Counted from the stretch's first letter, positions 25,797-34,466 are shown. The stretch is DNA of 64,000 bases from Arthrobacter sp. StoSoilB22 (GCF_019977315.1 NZ_AP024652.1:3534001-3598000), one strand, 5' to 3'. Numbers and translations: made by a program. The notes: a model not told the origin generated them from the letters alone.

Positions 25797-26659
25797 TGGC
25801 AACCTTCCAGACCCCCCAGCCAATCGCCGTCGTCATTGACGTCTCCGTCCGCGGCGATATCCAGGTGGTAGCCCAAGATCGCCACGACACCGAGGTGACG
25901 GTCCAACCCCGCAAGGCCACACGAAACCTGGACGTCAAAATGGCCGAGCAGACCACCGTGGACTACTCCGACGGCCGCCTGCAGGTAAGGCTTCACCCAT
26001 CGTTCCGCCATAGCTGGTTCAGCGACGGCGGCGCTGTAGAGATCACGGTGGAGGTTCCTACCGGCAGCAGCCTGGAGCTGAAGTCCGCCATGGGAGACCT
26101 CCGTTGCGAAGGCGAATTCGGCGCAGCCGACCTCAAAACCGACCTTGGCCACATCCGCGTCGATCACTGCGGCGAGCTGCGGGCACACACGGACATGGGA
26201 GACATCACGGTGGAGCACGCTGTGGGCCGGTCCCGAATCAAGACGGGCTCAGGAAAAATCCGCATCCATCACCTGGACGGAGTTGCCACCGTCAAGAACG
26301 GCAATGGCAATACGTACATCGCCCACGCTTCCGGAGAACTGAGCGTTAGCGCAGCCAACGGCGACATTTCGCTGGAACGGGCCGGCCTTTCCACCACCGT
26401 CAAAACATCCAGCGGCGATGTCACCGTGGGCGAAGTGGCCGCCGGCAGCCTCACAGTTCAGACTGCTGCCGGCACGCTGGCCGTGGGTGTGTCTGAAGGC
26501 ACTGCCGCGTGGCTCGACCTCAGCACCAAATACGGACGTGTGCGCAATGCCCTCGAAGCTACCAACGGACCGGGCGACACCGTGGACAGAGTGGAGATCC
26601 GCGCCCGCAACGCCTATGGCGATATCGCGGTGATGCGGTCCCCTGTCAGCGCGCGGTAG
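25796..26659 (+). CDS. DUF4097 beta-strand repeat protein
   Basis: This 287-aa protein consists of regularly spaced short beta strands (DLRCEGEFGAADLKTDLGHIRVDHCGELRAHTDMGDITVEHA and on), the adhesin-like DUF4097 beta-helix. There is no signal peptide or membrane segment, so it appears cytoplasmic. Function is unknown. ATG 25796 is coupled to the RHH gene (TAATG). The 3' end overlaps the convergent ABC permease gene by 14 bp. Confidence 0.78.
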   Translation: MATFQTPQPIAVVIDVSVRGDIQVVAQDRHDTEVTVQPRKATRNLDVKMAEQTTVDYSDGRLQVRLHPSFRHSWFSDGGAVEITVEVPTGSSLELKSAMGDLRCEGEFGAADLKTDLGHIRVDHCGELRAHTDMGDITVEHAVGRSRIKTGSGKIRIHHLDGVATVKNGNGNTYIAHASGELSVSAANGDISLERAGLSTTVKTSSGDVTVGEVAAGSLTVQTAAGTLAVGVSEGTAAWLDLSTKYGRVRNALEATNGPGDTVDRVEIRARNAYGDIAVMRSPVSAR

Positions 26660-27518
26660 CTGTGGCGAGGGCCCGCTTCCTGCGGGCTTTGGCCAGTCGC
26701 GTACCGATCAGTCCCTGCCGCGGGCTGAACAGATACACAAAGCCGAACACCACTCCCTGAGTAAGGACCACCATGGCCCCGGAAGCCGTGTCCAGATAGT
26801 AGCTGAGGTAGATGCCGGCCACGGAGCACACCACTGAAATGACGGGGGCAATCACCAGCATCCGGGCGAACCGGTCGGTCAGCAGGTACGCGGTGGCACC
26901 CGGGATGATCAGCATGGCCACCACCAGCACCACACCCACAGTCTGAAGGGCAACCACGGAGGTCAGCGCCAGCAGCCCTAGGAGCAGGGCGCCGAGCCTG
27001 CGCGGAGAGAGTCCGATCGCGTGGGCGTGCGTGGGGTCAAAGGCATAGAGCGTGAGGTCACGGCGTTTGAGGATCAGGATCGCGAAGGCCACCACACCCA
27101 GGACCACCACTTGGATGAGGTCCGGAACACTGACGCCCAGAAGGTTTCCGAAGATGATGTGATTCAGGTCGGTCTGGCTCGGGGTCACGGAGATCAGCAC
27201 CAGGCCCAGTGCGAACAGCGAGGTGAACACGATGCCGATCGCAGCATCTTCCTTCACCCGGCTGGTATTCCGTACCACGCCGATCAACGTCACCGCGATC
27301 AGGGCGAACACCAACGCGCCCAGCGCGAACGGCGCACCCACGATGTAGGCAAGGACGACGCCGGGAAGCACCGCATGCGAGACGGCGTCGCCCATGAGGG
27401 ACCAGCCGATCAGGACGAGCCAGCAGCTCAGGACGGCGCATACCACCGCAGCGATGGCGGTGGTTGCCAGGGCCCGGACCATGAAGTCGTAGCTGAGGGG
27501 TTCCAGGAGGAATTCCAT
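26646..27518 (-). CDS. Mn/Zn ABC transporter permease
   Basis: This 290-aa membrane protein has about eight hydrophobic segments and matches the ABC-3 family (ZnuB/MntB/TroC): FMVRALATTAIAAVVCAVLSCWLVL and SLMGDAVSHAVLPGVVLAYI. It forms the membrane channel for metal taken up by the ATPase and binding protein encoded just upstream. Three base pairs separate it from the ATPase stop. Confidence 0.88.
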   Translation of the reverse strand: MEFLLEPLSYDFMVRALATTAIAAVVCAVLSCWLVLIGWSLMGDAVSHAVLPGVVLAYIVGAPFALGALVFALIAVTLIGVVRNTSRVKEDAAIGIVFTSLFALGLVLISVTPSQTDLNHIIFGNLLGVSVPDLIQVVVLGVVAFAILILKRRDLTLYAFDPTHAHAIGLSPRRLGALLLGLLALTSVVALQTVGVVLVVAMLIIPGATAYLLTDRFARMLVIAPVISVVCSVAGIYLSYYLDTASGAMVVLTQGVVFGFVYLFSPRQGLIGTRLAKARRKRALATATAR

Positions 27519-27521
27519 GGC

Positions 27522-28256
27522 TTAGCCCCTGTTCATGACATCGAGGCCGAAGGCCATGGCGAGGTTCTCCGGCTGGAGCACGGTGTCCGGGCTTCCATGC
27601 ATGAGCACCTTGCGCATCAGCAGCACTGCTTCATCGCAGAGTTGGGGCAGGGCATGGAGGTCATGGGTGGAAATGAGGATGGTGGCTCCGTTGTCCGCAA
27701 GCTCGCGGAGCAGCCTGGTGATAGTAGCCTCAGACCGTTTATCCACGCCCGCGAACGGCTCGTCCAGCAGCATCATGGTGGCGCCTTGCGCAATGCCGCG
27801 GGCAACGAAAGCCCGCTTTTTCTGCCCACCGGACAATTGACCGATCTGCCGGTCGGCGTACTCGCTCAGCTCCACGCGTTCCAAAGCATGCTCGACGGCG
27901 TCCCGGTCCGCTTTGCGGGGACGGCGCGTGAATCCCAGGTGCCCGTAACGGCCCATCATCACCACATCCCGGACGGACAGGGGAAATGCCCAGTCAACGT
28001 CCTCGCTTTGGGGAACGTAGCCGATCCCCGCGTCCTTGCGCATCTTCACTGGAGGTTGACCGTTGATGAGCACCCTGCCGGAATCCGGTTTGACCATGCC
28101 CATGATGACTTTGAACAGAGTGGACTTGCCGGAGCCATTCATGCCCACCAATCCGCAGATCCGCGAATGCTCCAAGGAAAGCGATGCGGAGTCCAGGGCC
28201 AGAACTTCACCGTAATGGACCGTGACATCCTCAACAGCAATGGCGGGTGTGCTCAT
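27522..28256 (-). CDS. Mn/Zn ABC transporter ATP-binding protein
   Basis: This 244-aa ABC ATPase has Walker A GMNGSGKST, signature LSGGQKKRAFVARGIAQ, Walker B MLLDEPFAGVD and the H-loop ISTHDLHAL. Its ATG overlaps the stop of the binding-protein gene (ATGA), so the order in the operon is binding protein, ATPase, permease. It powers divalent-metal import. Confidence 0.9.
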   Translation of the reverse strand: MSTPAIAVEDVTVHYGEVLALDSASLSLEHSRICGLVGMNGSGKSTLFKVIMGMVKPDSGRVLINGQPPVKMRKDAGIGYVPQSEDVDWAFPLSVRDVVMMGRYGHLGFTRRPRKADRDAVEHALERVELSEYADRQIGQLSGGQKKRAFVARGIAQGATMMLLDEPFAGVDKRSEATITRLLRELADNGATILISTHDLHALPQLCDEAVLLMRKVLMHGSPDTVLQPENLAMAFGLDVMNRG

Positions 28257-29197
28257 GACGTTCCTCCTGTCAGTGCCGTGGTGATGATTTTGGCGTCGTG
28301 GCGCATGAGATCCAGATATGTGGGGACAGGGCCGTCTGCTTCAGAGAGAGAATCGACATAAAGCACCCCTCCGAACGTGGCATCGGTGGCACCCACCACC
28401 TGTTGCATGGGGGCGTCGGACACCGTGGATTCACAGAACACGGCCGGAACCTGGTTCTCCTTGACGAATTCGATGGCCCGCGTGATCTGCTGTGGCGTGG
28501 CCTGCTGCTCTGCGTTCACGGCCCAGATGTAGACCTCTTTGAGGCCGGCATCACGGGCCAGATATGAGAATGCGCCTTCACAAGTGACCAGGGCCCTCTG
28601 TTTTTCCGAAAGTACAGACAGTTTGGACACCATTTCGTCCTGCACGGCCTGAAGTTGGGTGTTGTAGGCCTTCGCGTTGGCTTCGAACTCGACGGCGTGG
28701 GACGGGTCCAGCTTGGCGAAAGCCGTGGCCATGTTGTTGGCGTAGATCTGAACGTTCTTGGGCGACATCCATGCATGGGGGTTCGGCTTGCCCTGGTAGG
28801 AGTCCTCGGCAATGGGCATGACCTCCACACCATCGCTGACTACTACGTGCGGCACATCAAGGTCTTCGACGAACTGGGCGAACCAGGCTTCGAGATTCAG
28901 CCCGTTGTCAAGGATGAGGTCGGCTTGGGCGGCTTTCCGAATATCACCTGGCGTCGGTTCATAGCCGTGGATTTCAGCTCCGGCTTTGGTGATGGACTCT
29001 ACGCGCAGTTTGTCTCCGGCAACGTTTTTTGCAACGTCCGCCAGCACGGTGAACGTTGTGAGCACCACCGGCTTGTCATCGCCTCCGGCCGAGGAATTCC
29101 CACCGCAGGCGGAGACCCCCAGGGCAAGTGTGATTGCGGTCAGGGCAGCAGCGAAACGGCGGACATCTTTGGCGCGCCGAAACGGAAAGTTAGGCAT
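28253..29197 (-). CDS. Mn/Zn ABC transporter substrate-binding lipoprotein
   Basis: This 314-aa lipoprotein has a signal peptide ending in the lipobox LGVSAC. The metal ligands of the cluster A-I family follow: His in EIHGYEPTP, His in NPHAWMSP, Glu in FCESTVSD and Asp in YVDSLSE. The His-rich loop typical of zinc-specific ZnuA is absent, which favours manganese. I chose ATG 29197 because TTGCCG-N17-TACAAT ends 7 nt upstream, giving a leaderless start; the longer frame to 29635 runs through the divergent gene and is spurious. Confidence 0.87.
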   Translation of the reverse strand: MPNFPFRRAKDVRRFAAALTAITLALGVSACGGNSSAGGDDKPVVLTTFTVLADVAKNVAGDKLRVESITKAGAEIHGYEPTPGDIRKAAQADLILDNGLNLEAWFAQFVEDLDVPHVVVSDGVEVMPIAEDSYQGKPNPHAWMSPKNVQIYANNMATAFAKLDPSHAVEFEANAKAYNTQLQAVQDEMVSKLSVLSEKQRALVTCEGAFSYLARDAGLKEVYIWAVNAEQQATPQQITRAIEFVKENQVPAVFCESTVSDAPMQQVVGATDATFGGVLYVDSLSEADGPVPTYLDLMRHDAKIITTALTGGTS

Positions 29198-29204
29198 ACC
29201 GAAA

Positions 29205-29242
29205 ATTGTAGCGACGCATGGGCCGCCCGGCAAAGCTAGGCT
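29205..29242. promoter_or_regulatory. Back-to-back promoters of the metal-uptake operon and CPBP gene
   Basis: On the minus strand, -35 TTGCCG (29228-29233), a 17-bp spacer and -10 TACAAT (29205-29210) end 7 nt before ATG 29197. On the plus strand TAGGCT (29237-29242) lies 6 nt before ATG 29249. The two start codons are only 51 bp apart and both transcripts look leaderless. Confidence 0.7.
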
Positions 29243-29248
29243 GGTCAT

Positions 29249-29977
29249 ATGGGCACTCTTTCCACCAAGGCACCTGAGTTCAAGTTCACTGCCTTGGACG
29301 GCCTCGCCGTTGCCGTCTACGTAGGCTTCACGGCCTACTTCCTGCTGGCCGGTGAGACGCTCAACCTCCTGATGCTGCAGCTTTTCGCGAACCCGGCCAC
29401 AGCGTCGTTTGCCGTCAACGCAATCTTTTATGCCGGCGTCGGAATATTCTCCGTGGCGTCTGCCTGGCGTGTGGCCGGCCGCGACCTGAAGATACTGGGG
29501 ACCCGGCCGTGGTTCACGCTGGGCATGGTGCCGCTCGCCATCGTGGTGATGCTGATACTTACGGCACTTCTGGTGGCGGCCTTCGGAGGCGTTCAAAGCT
29601 CTGAAAACCAACTGGGCATCCAGGGCATGCTGCAACAGGTCCCCGCGTGGTTGATGGTGCCACTATTGGTGATCCTGGGCCCGTTCGTGGAGGAATACCT
29701 CTTCCGTCACCTCCTGATCGGCAAGTTGTCGCAGTACCTGAACATCTGGATCTGCTGCGTGATCTCCGTAGTGGTTTTCGCATCCATCCACGTGGTGGGC
29801 CGCGAAGGGCTTGCTTTGCCCGCGTTGGCACCGTACTTGGGGATGGCCGTGGTGCTGGTGGGGGTCTATGTGTGGACGGGGAAAAACCTGATGTTCTCCT
29901 ACTTTGTGCACGCCGCCAAGAACCTCATGGCCGTTGTCCTGATCTACGCTGTTCCCCCCGAACTCCTACCCAACTGA
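29249..29977 (+). CDS. CPBP-family intramembrane metalloprotease
   Basis: This 242-aa protein has about seven membrane segments and the CPBP (Abi/CAAX) motifs: motif 1 EEYLFRHLL with the paired Glu, motif 2 with His in ASIHVVG, and motif 3 His in FVHAAKNL. The family cleaves membrane substrates or processes peptides; the substrate is unknown. ATG 29249 has a TAGGCT box 6 nt upstream and no Shine-Dalgarno. Confidence 0.85.
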   Translation: MGTLSTKAPEFKFTALDGLAVAVYVGFTAYFLLAGETLNLLMLQLFANPATASFAVNAIFYAGVGIFSVASAWRVAGRDLKILGTRPWFTLGMVPLAIVVMLILTALLVAAFGGVQSSENQLGIQGMLQQVPAWLMVPLLVILGPFVEEYLFRHLLIGKLSQYLNIWICCVISVVVFASIHVVGREGLALPALAPYLGMAVVLVGVYVWTGKNLMFSYFVHAAKNLMAVVLIYAVPPELLPN

Positions 29978-30036
29978 GTCGGGAACCCGGACGGAAGCTG
30001 ACCGCAAGGCCCTACCCGGCCACCCGCAGTCGGGAA

Positions 30037-30042
30037 TAGCTT
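30037..30042 (+). promoter_or_regulatory. -10 box for a leaderless transcript (VOC gene)
   Basis: TAGCTT lies 6 nt (GAGGGC) before ATG 30049. The spacer could alternatively act as a weak Shine-Dalgarno. Confidence 0.55.
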
Positions 30043-30048
30043 GAGGGC

Positions 30049-30486
30049 ATGACACTGAACATCCAGGTAGTAGTCGACTGCAAGAAGCCCCACGAACTCG
30101 CCGATTGGTGGGCAGAAACCCTTGAGTGGACCGTGGAGCCCCAGGACGAGGCCTTTATCCGCTCCATGATCGAGCAGGGCCACGCCACCGAGGCCCAGAC
30201 CATCACCCACAAGGGCAAGCTGGTGTGGGCCGAGGGCTGCGCAATTGTGCCCGCCGAGGACAAAGACCCCAAGACGGGCCGGCGGATCCTGTTCCAAACG
30301 GATCCCAACCAAAAGTCCGTCAAAAACCGCGTCCATTGGGACGTCCGCCTGGACGGCCGTGACAAGGACGACGTGCGTAAACAGCTGGAAGCACGCGGTG
30401 CCAAACACTTATGGACCGCCAACCAAGGACCCCACGAATGGCACACCATGGCCGACCCCGAGGGCAACGAGTTCTGCATCAGCTAA
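30049..30486 (+). CDS. VOC-family (glyoxalase/bleomycin-resistance-like) protein
   Basis: This 145-aa protein has the beta-alpha-beta-beta-beta pattern of the vicinal-oxygen-chelate fold, with DCKKPHELADWWAETLEW at the start and ADPEGNEFCIS at the end. These features are common in the Glyoxalase_6 group. Substrate is unknown. It lies just upstream of menB, but menB has its own promoter. Confidence 0.82.
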   Translation: MTLNIQVVVDCKKPHELADWWAETLEWTVEPQDEAFIRSMIEQGHATEAQTITHKGKLVWAEGCAIVPAEDKDPKTGRRILFQTDPNQKSVKNRVHWDVRLDGRDKDDVRKQLEARGAKHLWTANQGPHEWHTMADPEGNEFCIS

Positions 30487-30495
30487 GGCCATTAC

Positions 30496-30501
30496 TAGAC
30501 T
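30496..30501 (+). promoter_or_regulatory. -10 box for a leaderless transcript (menB)
   Basis: TAGACT lies 6 nt (CAGGGT) before GTG 30508, in the 21-bp gap after the VOC gene. Confidence 0.65.
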
Positions 30502-30507
30502 CAGGGT

Positions 30508-31458
30508 GTGAACAACCAACTCCCTGCCAAGGTTTCCGACGTCTTTGACCCCTCACGCTGGCGCACCGTTTCCGGCTTCGACGACTTCAAAGACATGACC
30601 TATCACCGGCAGGTTGAGCGTTCAACGGACGGCTCCGTCAAGGACCTCCCCACGGTCCGCATCGCCTTCAACCGCCCCGAGGTCCGTAACGCGTTCCGCC
30701 CGGGCACCGTGGACGAGCTCTACCGCGCCATGGACCATGCCCGCATGACACCCGACGTCGCCACCGTCCTGCTCACGGGTAACGGCCCCTCGGAGAAAGA
30801 CGGCGGCCACTCGTTCTGCTCCGGCGGAGACCAGCGGATCCGCGGCAGGGACGGGTACCGCTATGCCGAAGGGGATACCCAGGAGACCATAGACCCCGCC
30901 CGCGCCGGCCGCCTCCACATTCTTGAAGTCCAGCGCCTCATGCGCACCATGCCCAAAGTGGTGATCGCTGTGGTGAATGGTTGGGCGGCCGGTGGCGGCC
31001 ACTCGCTGCACGTGGTCAGCGACCTCACCATCGCCTCGCGCGAGCACGGCAAGTTCAAGCAGACCGACGCCACCGTGGGAAGTTTCGACGCCGGATACGG
31101 CTCTGCGCTGCTGGCCCGCCAAATCGGTCAGAAGGCCGCGCGGGAGATCTTCTTCCTGGCCCGCGAATACTCTGCCGAAGACATGGTCCGGATGGGCGCT
31201 GTCAACGAGGCCGTGGATCATGAACGGCTGGAAGAAGTGGCCCTGGAATACGCCGCGGACATCGCCCGCCAATCTCCGCAGGCCATTCGCATGCTCAAGT
31301 TTGCCTTCAACCTGGCAGACGACGGCCTCGCCGGGCAGCAGGTATTTGCCGGCGAAGCCACCCGCCTCGCGTACATGACGGACGAGGCCGTGGAGGGCAA
31401 AGAAGCGTTCCTCCAGAAGCGCGATCCCGACTGGTCCAACTTCCCTTACTACTTCTAG
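30508..31458 (+). CDS. menB: 1,4-dihydroxy-2-naphthoyl-CoA synthase MenB
   Basis: This 316-aa crotonase-fold enzyme has MenB hallmarks: IAFNRPEVRNAFRPGTVDEL, the flexible FCSGGDQRIRGRDGYRY loop, VNGWAAGGGHSLHVVSDLTIAS and the C-terminal EGKEAFLQKRDPDWSNFPYYF. It closes the second ring of menaquinone by converting o-succinylbenzoyl-CoA. GTG 30508 is supported by the leaderless -10 box. It is followed by menE (8 bp) and menA, a menaquinone branch feeding the respiratory chain. Confidence 0.95.
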   Translation: MNNQLPAKVSDVFDPSRWRTVSGFDDFKDMTYHRQVERSTDGSVKDLPTVRIAFNRPEVRNAFRPGTVDELYRAMDHARMTPDVATVLLTGNGPSEKDGGHSFCSGGDQRIRGRDGYRYAEGDTQETIDPARAGRLHILEVQRLMRTMPKVVIAVVNGWAAGGGHSLHVVSDLTIASREHGKFKQTDATVGSFDAGYGSALLARQIGQKAAREIFFLAREYSAEDMVRMGAVNEAVDHERLEEVALEYAADIARQSPQAIRMLKFAFNLADDGLAGQQVFAGEATRLAYMTDEAVEGKEAFLQKRDPDWSNFPYYF

Positions 31459-31466
31459 GACACCCG

Positions 31467-32606
31467 GTGGACATCGATCCCATACTCAAAGCCCTGATGG
31501 CCGCCCTCCACGGCGAGGGCCCCGCCGTCGAAATCGTCGTGGACGAACTCGGCGAGCCGCAAGCGGTTCCGGTGGAGACCGGCGTCGAAGAGGCAGCCGT
31601 TGTGGTCCGCACCTCCGGCTCCACGGGGACGCCCAAAGCCACCGTTCTGACCATTGACGCCCTGGCTGCGTCCTCCGTGTCCACTGCCATGGCCCTCCGC
31701 GGCGAAGGCCAGTGGCTGCTGGCCCTCCCCCTGCAGTATGTGGCCGGGGTTCAGGTGCTGGTCCGCTCGCTCTATGCGGGCACACGTCCTTGGGTGATGG
31801 ACCAGTCGAACGGCTTCACCCCTGAGGCCTTCACCGCTGCGGCCGAGGAACTCACGGACAAGATCCGGTTCACCTCTTTGGTGCCCACGCAACTGCAGCG
31901 GCTGTTGCACTCCCCCGCGCCGGAAACCCTCGCCGTGCTGCGCCGCTTCAACGCGATTCTGCTGGGCGGCGCACCCGCTTCGGCTGAACTCCTCAGCACT
32001 GCCCGGGAGCAGGGACTCAAGGTGGTGACCACCTACGGCTCAGCCGAGACTTGCGGTGGGTGCGTCTACGACGGCGAGCCGTTGGACGGCGTCGAGGTCC
32101 GCATCGGCCAGGGCGAACTGGAAGGCCGCATCCTGCTGGGTGGCGACACCGTGGCGGCAGGCTATATGGATGCTGCCCGGGCTTCAAAGGCTGCGTTCTT
32201 CGAGGAAGACGGGACCCGCTGGTACATCACCGGGGATCTTGGGGAACTGTCCGACGACGGCAAGCTTACGGTTCTGGGCCGCGCCGATGACGTGATCATC
32301 ACCGGCGGCGTCAAAGCCTCCGCCGCATACATCCAAGGCAAGTTGGAAGAGCTCGACGGCGTCACCGCGGCTTTCGTGACCGGCGTCCCGTCGCGCGAAT
32401 GGGGCCAGGCCGTGGCAGCCTACGTTGCCGTGACCGATCCCTCGCCCGAAGGCGTGAAGGGATTCACCGCCCGACGCGAAGAGGCACTGGGCGTCCTTGC
32501 ACCCAAGACGGTGCTGGCCGAGAAGGAACTGCCGATGCTTCCCAACGGAAAACCGGACCGCATGGCCATGATTGACCTGCTTTCCAATCTGCATCAGGGA
32601 CAATAG
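31467..32606 (+). CDS. menE: o-succinylbenzoate-CoA ligase MenE
   Basis: This 379-aa ANL-superfamily ligase has the P-loop VVRTSGSTGTPKATVLT, the middle motif VTTYGSAETCGG and the hinge YITGDLGELSDDGKL, and the C-terminal Lys in LPNGKPDRMAM. It is shorter than typical acyl-CoA ligases, as usual for actinobacterial MenE. It makes o-succinylbenzoyl-CoA, the substrate of MenB. GTG 31467 has AGGA upstream and sits 8 bp after menB. Confidence 0.93.
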   Translation: MDIDPILKALMAALHGEGPAVEIVVDELGEPQAVPVETGVEEAAVVVRTSGSTGTPKATVLTIDALAASSVSTAMALRGEGQWLLALPLQYVAGVQVLVRSLYAGTRPWVMDQSNGFTPEAFTAAAEELTDKIRFTSLVPTQLQRLLHSPAPETLAVLRRFNAILLGGAPASAELLSTAREQGLKVVTTYGSAETCGGCVYDGEPLDGVEVRIGQGELEGRILLGGDTVAAGYMDAARASKAAFFEEDGTRWYITGDLGELSDDGKLTVLGRADDVIITGGVKASAAYIQGKLEELDGVTAAFVTGVPSREWGQAVAAYVAVTDPSPEGVKGFTARREEALGVLAPKTVLAEKELPMLPNGKPDRMAMIDLLSNLHQGQ

Positions 32607-32666
32607 ACACGTTCTTCCTCCCGAGCCTGACTCAAGATCAACCGCGAAATACACGAGGTACTACAC

Positions 32667-33548
32667 GTGGCGACAGCTGCACAATGGATTCAAGGAGCCC
32701 GGCTCCGCACACTGCCCGCGGCGATTGCGCCGGTCCTCATCGGTTCGGCAGCGGCGTACGAGCTCCAGGCTTTCCGGCTGCCGAACGCGATCCTGGCGGC
32801 ACTTGTGGCTCTCTTGCTTCAAATCGGGGTCAACTACGCCAACGACTACTCGGACGGGATCCGCGGGACGGACGAGGACCGGGTGGGTCCTCTTCGCTTG
32901 GTGGGTTCCGGCGCAGCCAAACCGGAACAGGTGAAATGGGCAGCCTTCGCGCTCTTCGGGGCGGCGATGATCTGCGGCCTGATCCTGGTGATCATTACCC
33001 AGACGTGGTGGCTGATCCTGGTGGGCATTGGCTGCGTCCTGGCAGCTTGGGGATACACCGGCGGGAAGAACCCCTACGGGTACCTGGGCTTGGGTGACGT
33101 CTTTGTCTTCGTGTTCTTCGGTCTTGTGGCCACCCTTGGCACCACCTACACCCAGGCCGGGCAGGTCAGCCTCGCCGCGGTGATTGGTGCGATCGGCACC
33201 GGGCTCATTGCCTGCGCATTGCTGATGGCCAACAACGTGAGGGACATCCCCACGGATGCGGCAGCAGGAAAGCGCACCCTTGCTGTGCGGCTTGGTGACA
33301 GGCATGCCCGTGAAAGCTACGTCCTGATGCTGGCCGTCGCCATTCTGCTGGTGATCGTGCTGGCACCCACCAAACCGTGGATGCTCATTGTCCTGCTGCT
33401 GATCCCCGCGTGCCTCATGCCTGCCTGGCTGATGGTGAACGGCAAGAAGCGCAAGAGCCTCATCCCGGTCCTCAAGCAGACCGGCATGATCAACCTCGGC
33501 TACAGCCTGCTGTTCTCGCTGGGGCTGATCCTAAGCCGCGGCTTCTAA
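32667..33548 (+). CDS. menA: 1,4-dihydroxy-2-naphthoate polyprenyltransferase MenA
   Basis: This 293-aa UbiA-family membrane enzyme has the Asp-rich motifs NYANDYSDGIRGTD and DIPTDAAAGKRTLAV and about eight membrane segments. It attaches the polyprenyl tail to dihydroxynaphthoate to form demethylmenaquinone. GTG 32667 has GAGG about 8 nt upstream; 60 bp separate it from menE. A long palindrome ends the operon. Confidence 0.94.
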   Translation: MATAAQWIQGARLRTLPAAIAPVLIGSAAAYELQAFRLPNAILAALVALLLQIGVNYANDYSDGIRGTDEDRVGPLRLVGSGAAKPEQVKWAAFALFGAAMICGLILVIITQTWWLILVGIGCVLAAWGYTGGKNPYGYLGLGDVFVFVFFGLVATLGTTYTQAGQVSLAAVIGAIGTGLIACALLMANNVRDIPTDAAAGKRTLAVRLGDRHARESYVLMLAVAILLVIVLAPTKPWMLIVLLLIPACLMPAWLMVNGKKRKSLIPVLKQTGMINLGYSLLFSLGLILSRGF

Positions 33549-33558
33549 ACCTTTATAC

Positions 33559-33621
33559 GAGTTTTTGTACAGCTAACGCCCCCAAGAAGCCTTCTTAGGG
33601 GCGTTAGCTGTACAAAAACTC
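33559..33621. repeat. Long palindromic element 1 (GAGTTTTTGTACA ends)
   Basis: A perfect 24-bp stem pairs 33559-33582 (starting GAGTTTTTGTACAGCTAACG) with 33598-33621, and the loop itself can pair (AAGAA/TTCTT). It fills the gap between the convergent menA and DUF4229 genes, so a bidirectional terminator is likely. The same outer arms recur at 63458-63520, which shows it is a dispersed repeat and not only a local terminator. Confidence 0.9.
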
Positions 33622-33930
33622 CTAGACAGAGCCCGGGCGTTTGTCGTTGTTAACGGCGATGTCCGGGTTTTTCTCTACCAAGCCGTCCTCGGCTGCGGCG
33701 TCTTCAACCTCACCCGCGGTGCGAATCGGCTTGGCCCGCCCGGAGAAACGCTCGCGCATGGCCGCAGTGGCGGCGTCGCGCTGTTTTTGGAAGAAGAGGT
33801 AGCTGATGGCGAAGGCAATCAGACCGGCGAACACCACAGCCAGGATCCAACCAACCCCCAAAAAGGCGAACAACACGAACAACGGCACGAACAGTGCCAG
33901 GCGGATGAGGGAATACTTCAGGAAAGCCAC
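33622..33930 (-). CDS. DUF4229 small membrane protein
   Basis: This 102-aa protein has two membrane segments (LIRLALFVPLFVLFAFLGVGWILAVVFAGLIAFAISYLFF), then a basic amphipathic helix and an acidic tail. It matches the actinobacterial DUF4229 family often found by menA; function is unknown. I suggest GTG 33930 rather than ATG 33933 because TAAACT lies exactly 6 nt before the GTG, matching other leaderless genes here. Confidence 0.8.
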   Translation of the reverse strand: MAFLKYSLIRLALFVPLFVLFAFLGVGWILAVVFAGLIAFAISYLFFQKQRDAATAAMRERFSGRAKPIRTAGEVEDAAAEDGLVEKNPDIAVNNDKRPGSV

Positions 33931-33936
33931 CATCCA

Positions 33937-33942
33937 AGTTTA
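33937..33942 (-). promoter_or_regulatory. -10 box for a leaderless transcript (DUF4229 gene)
   Basis: TAAACT on the minus strand lies 6 nt before GTG 33930, or 3 nt before ATG 33933. Confidence 0.5.
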
Positions 33943-34008
33943 GCCGCCCGGATGGTTGCACTCTGATCACAGCCGCAAGAGGGCGTCCAGTGATTGGCTT
34001 CCGGCGAC

Positions 34009-34014
34009 TAGACT
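34009..34014 (+). promoter_or_regulatory. -10 box for a leaderless transcript (PLDc_N gene)
   Basis: TAGACT lies 6 nt (TGGTGC) before ATG 34021, with no Shine-Dalgarno. Confidence 0.65.
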
Positions 34015-34020
34015 TGGTGC

Positions 34021-34461
34021 ATGCTCCGGGTTGTAGGCGTCGTCATTGTATTGGTCATCTTTGTCTATGCCTTGGTGGACGTCATCCGCACCGACGGCCA
34101 CCAGACACGCGGGATCTCCAAACCCGCGTGGATCATTGTGATGATCGTCCTCCCGCTGCTGGGCGCGATCCTCTGGTTCATTTTCGGCCGCCCTTACAAC
34201 AAACCCAAAGCCGCACCGGTTCGACGCCAGCCCACAGCTCCGGATGACGACCCCGAATTCCTCCGCAACCTGGAAACCCGCCGCCGTAACCAGGATGAAG
34301 ACGATCGCCTGAAAAAGCTCAAAGCGGACTTGGAAGCCAAGGAACGCGATCTTGGCGAGAAGCCCGGCGATGGCAGCGGCGACGCCAAAAACAACGGATT
34401 CAAACCCGGCGATGCCAAGCGTACCGAGCCGGATCCGCATGATACGGACGAGCTGAAGTAG
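34021..34461 (+). CDS. PLDc_N (phospholipase D nuclease N-terminal) membrane protein
   Basis: This 146-aa protein has two N-terminal membrane segments (VVGVVIVLVIFVYALVDVI and AWIIVMIVLPLLGAILWFIFGRPY), which are the PLDc_N domain. A charged coiled-coil-like cytoplasmic tail follows (RRNQDEDDRLKKLKADLEAKERDL). It lacks any PLD catalytic domain. Such proteins are common beside actinobacterial men and ccs genes; function is unknown. Confidence 0.8.
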   Translation: MLRVVGVVIVLVIFVYALVDVIRTDGHQTRGISKPAWIIVMIVLPLLGAILWFIFGRPYNKPKAAPVRRQPTAPDDDPEFLRNLETRRRNQDEDDRLKKLKADLEAKERDLGEKPGDGSGDAKNNGFKPGDAKRTEPDPHDTDELK

Positions 34462-34466
34462 GGAAC

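Noticed and set aside
25287..26659. Toxin-antitoxin module
   Set aside because: The RHH protein resembles antitoxins, but its partner is a DUF4097 beta-helix of 287 aa, not a small toxin.
27021..28361. 446-aa plus-strand ORF
   Set aside because: It runs antisense across three genes of the metal ABC operon, all of which have clear motifs.
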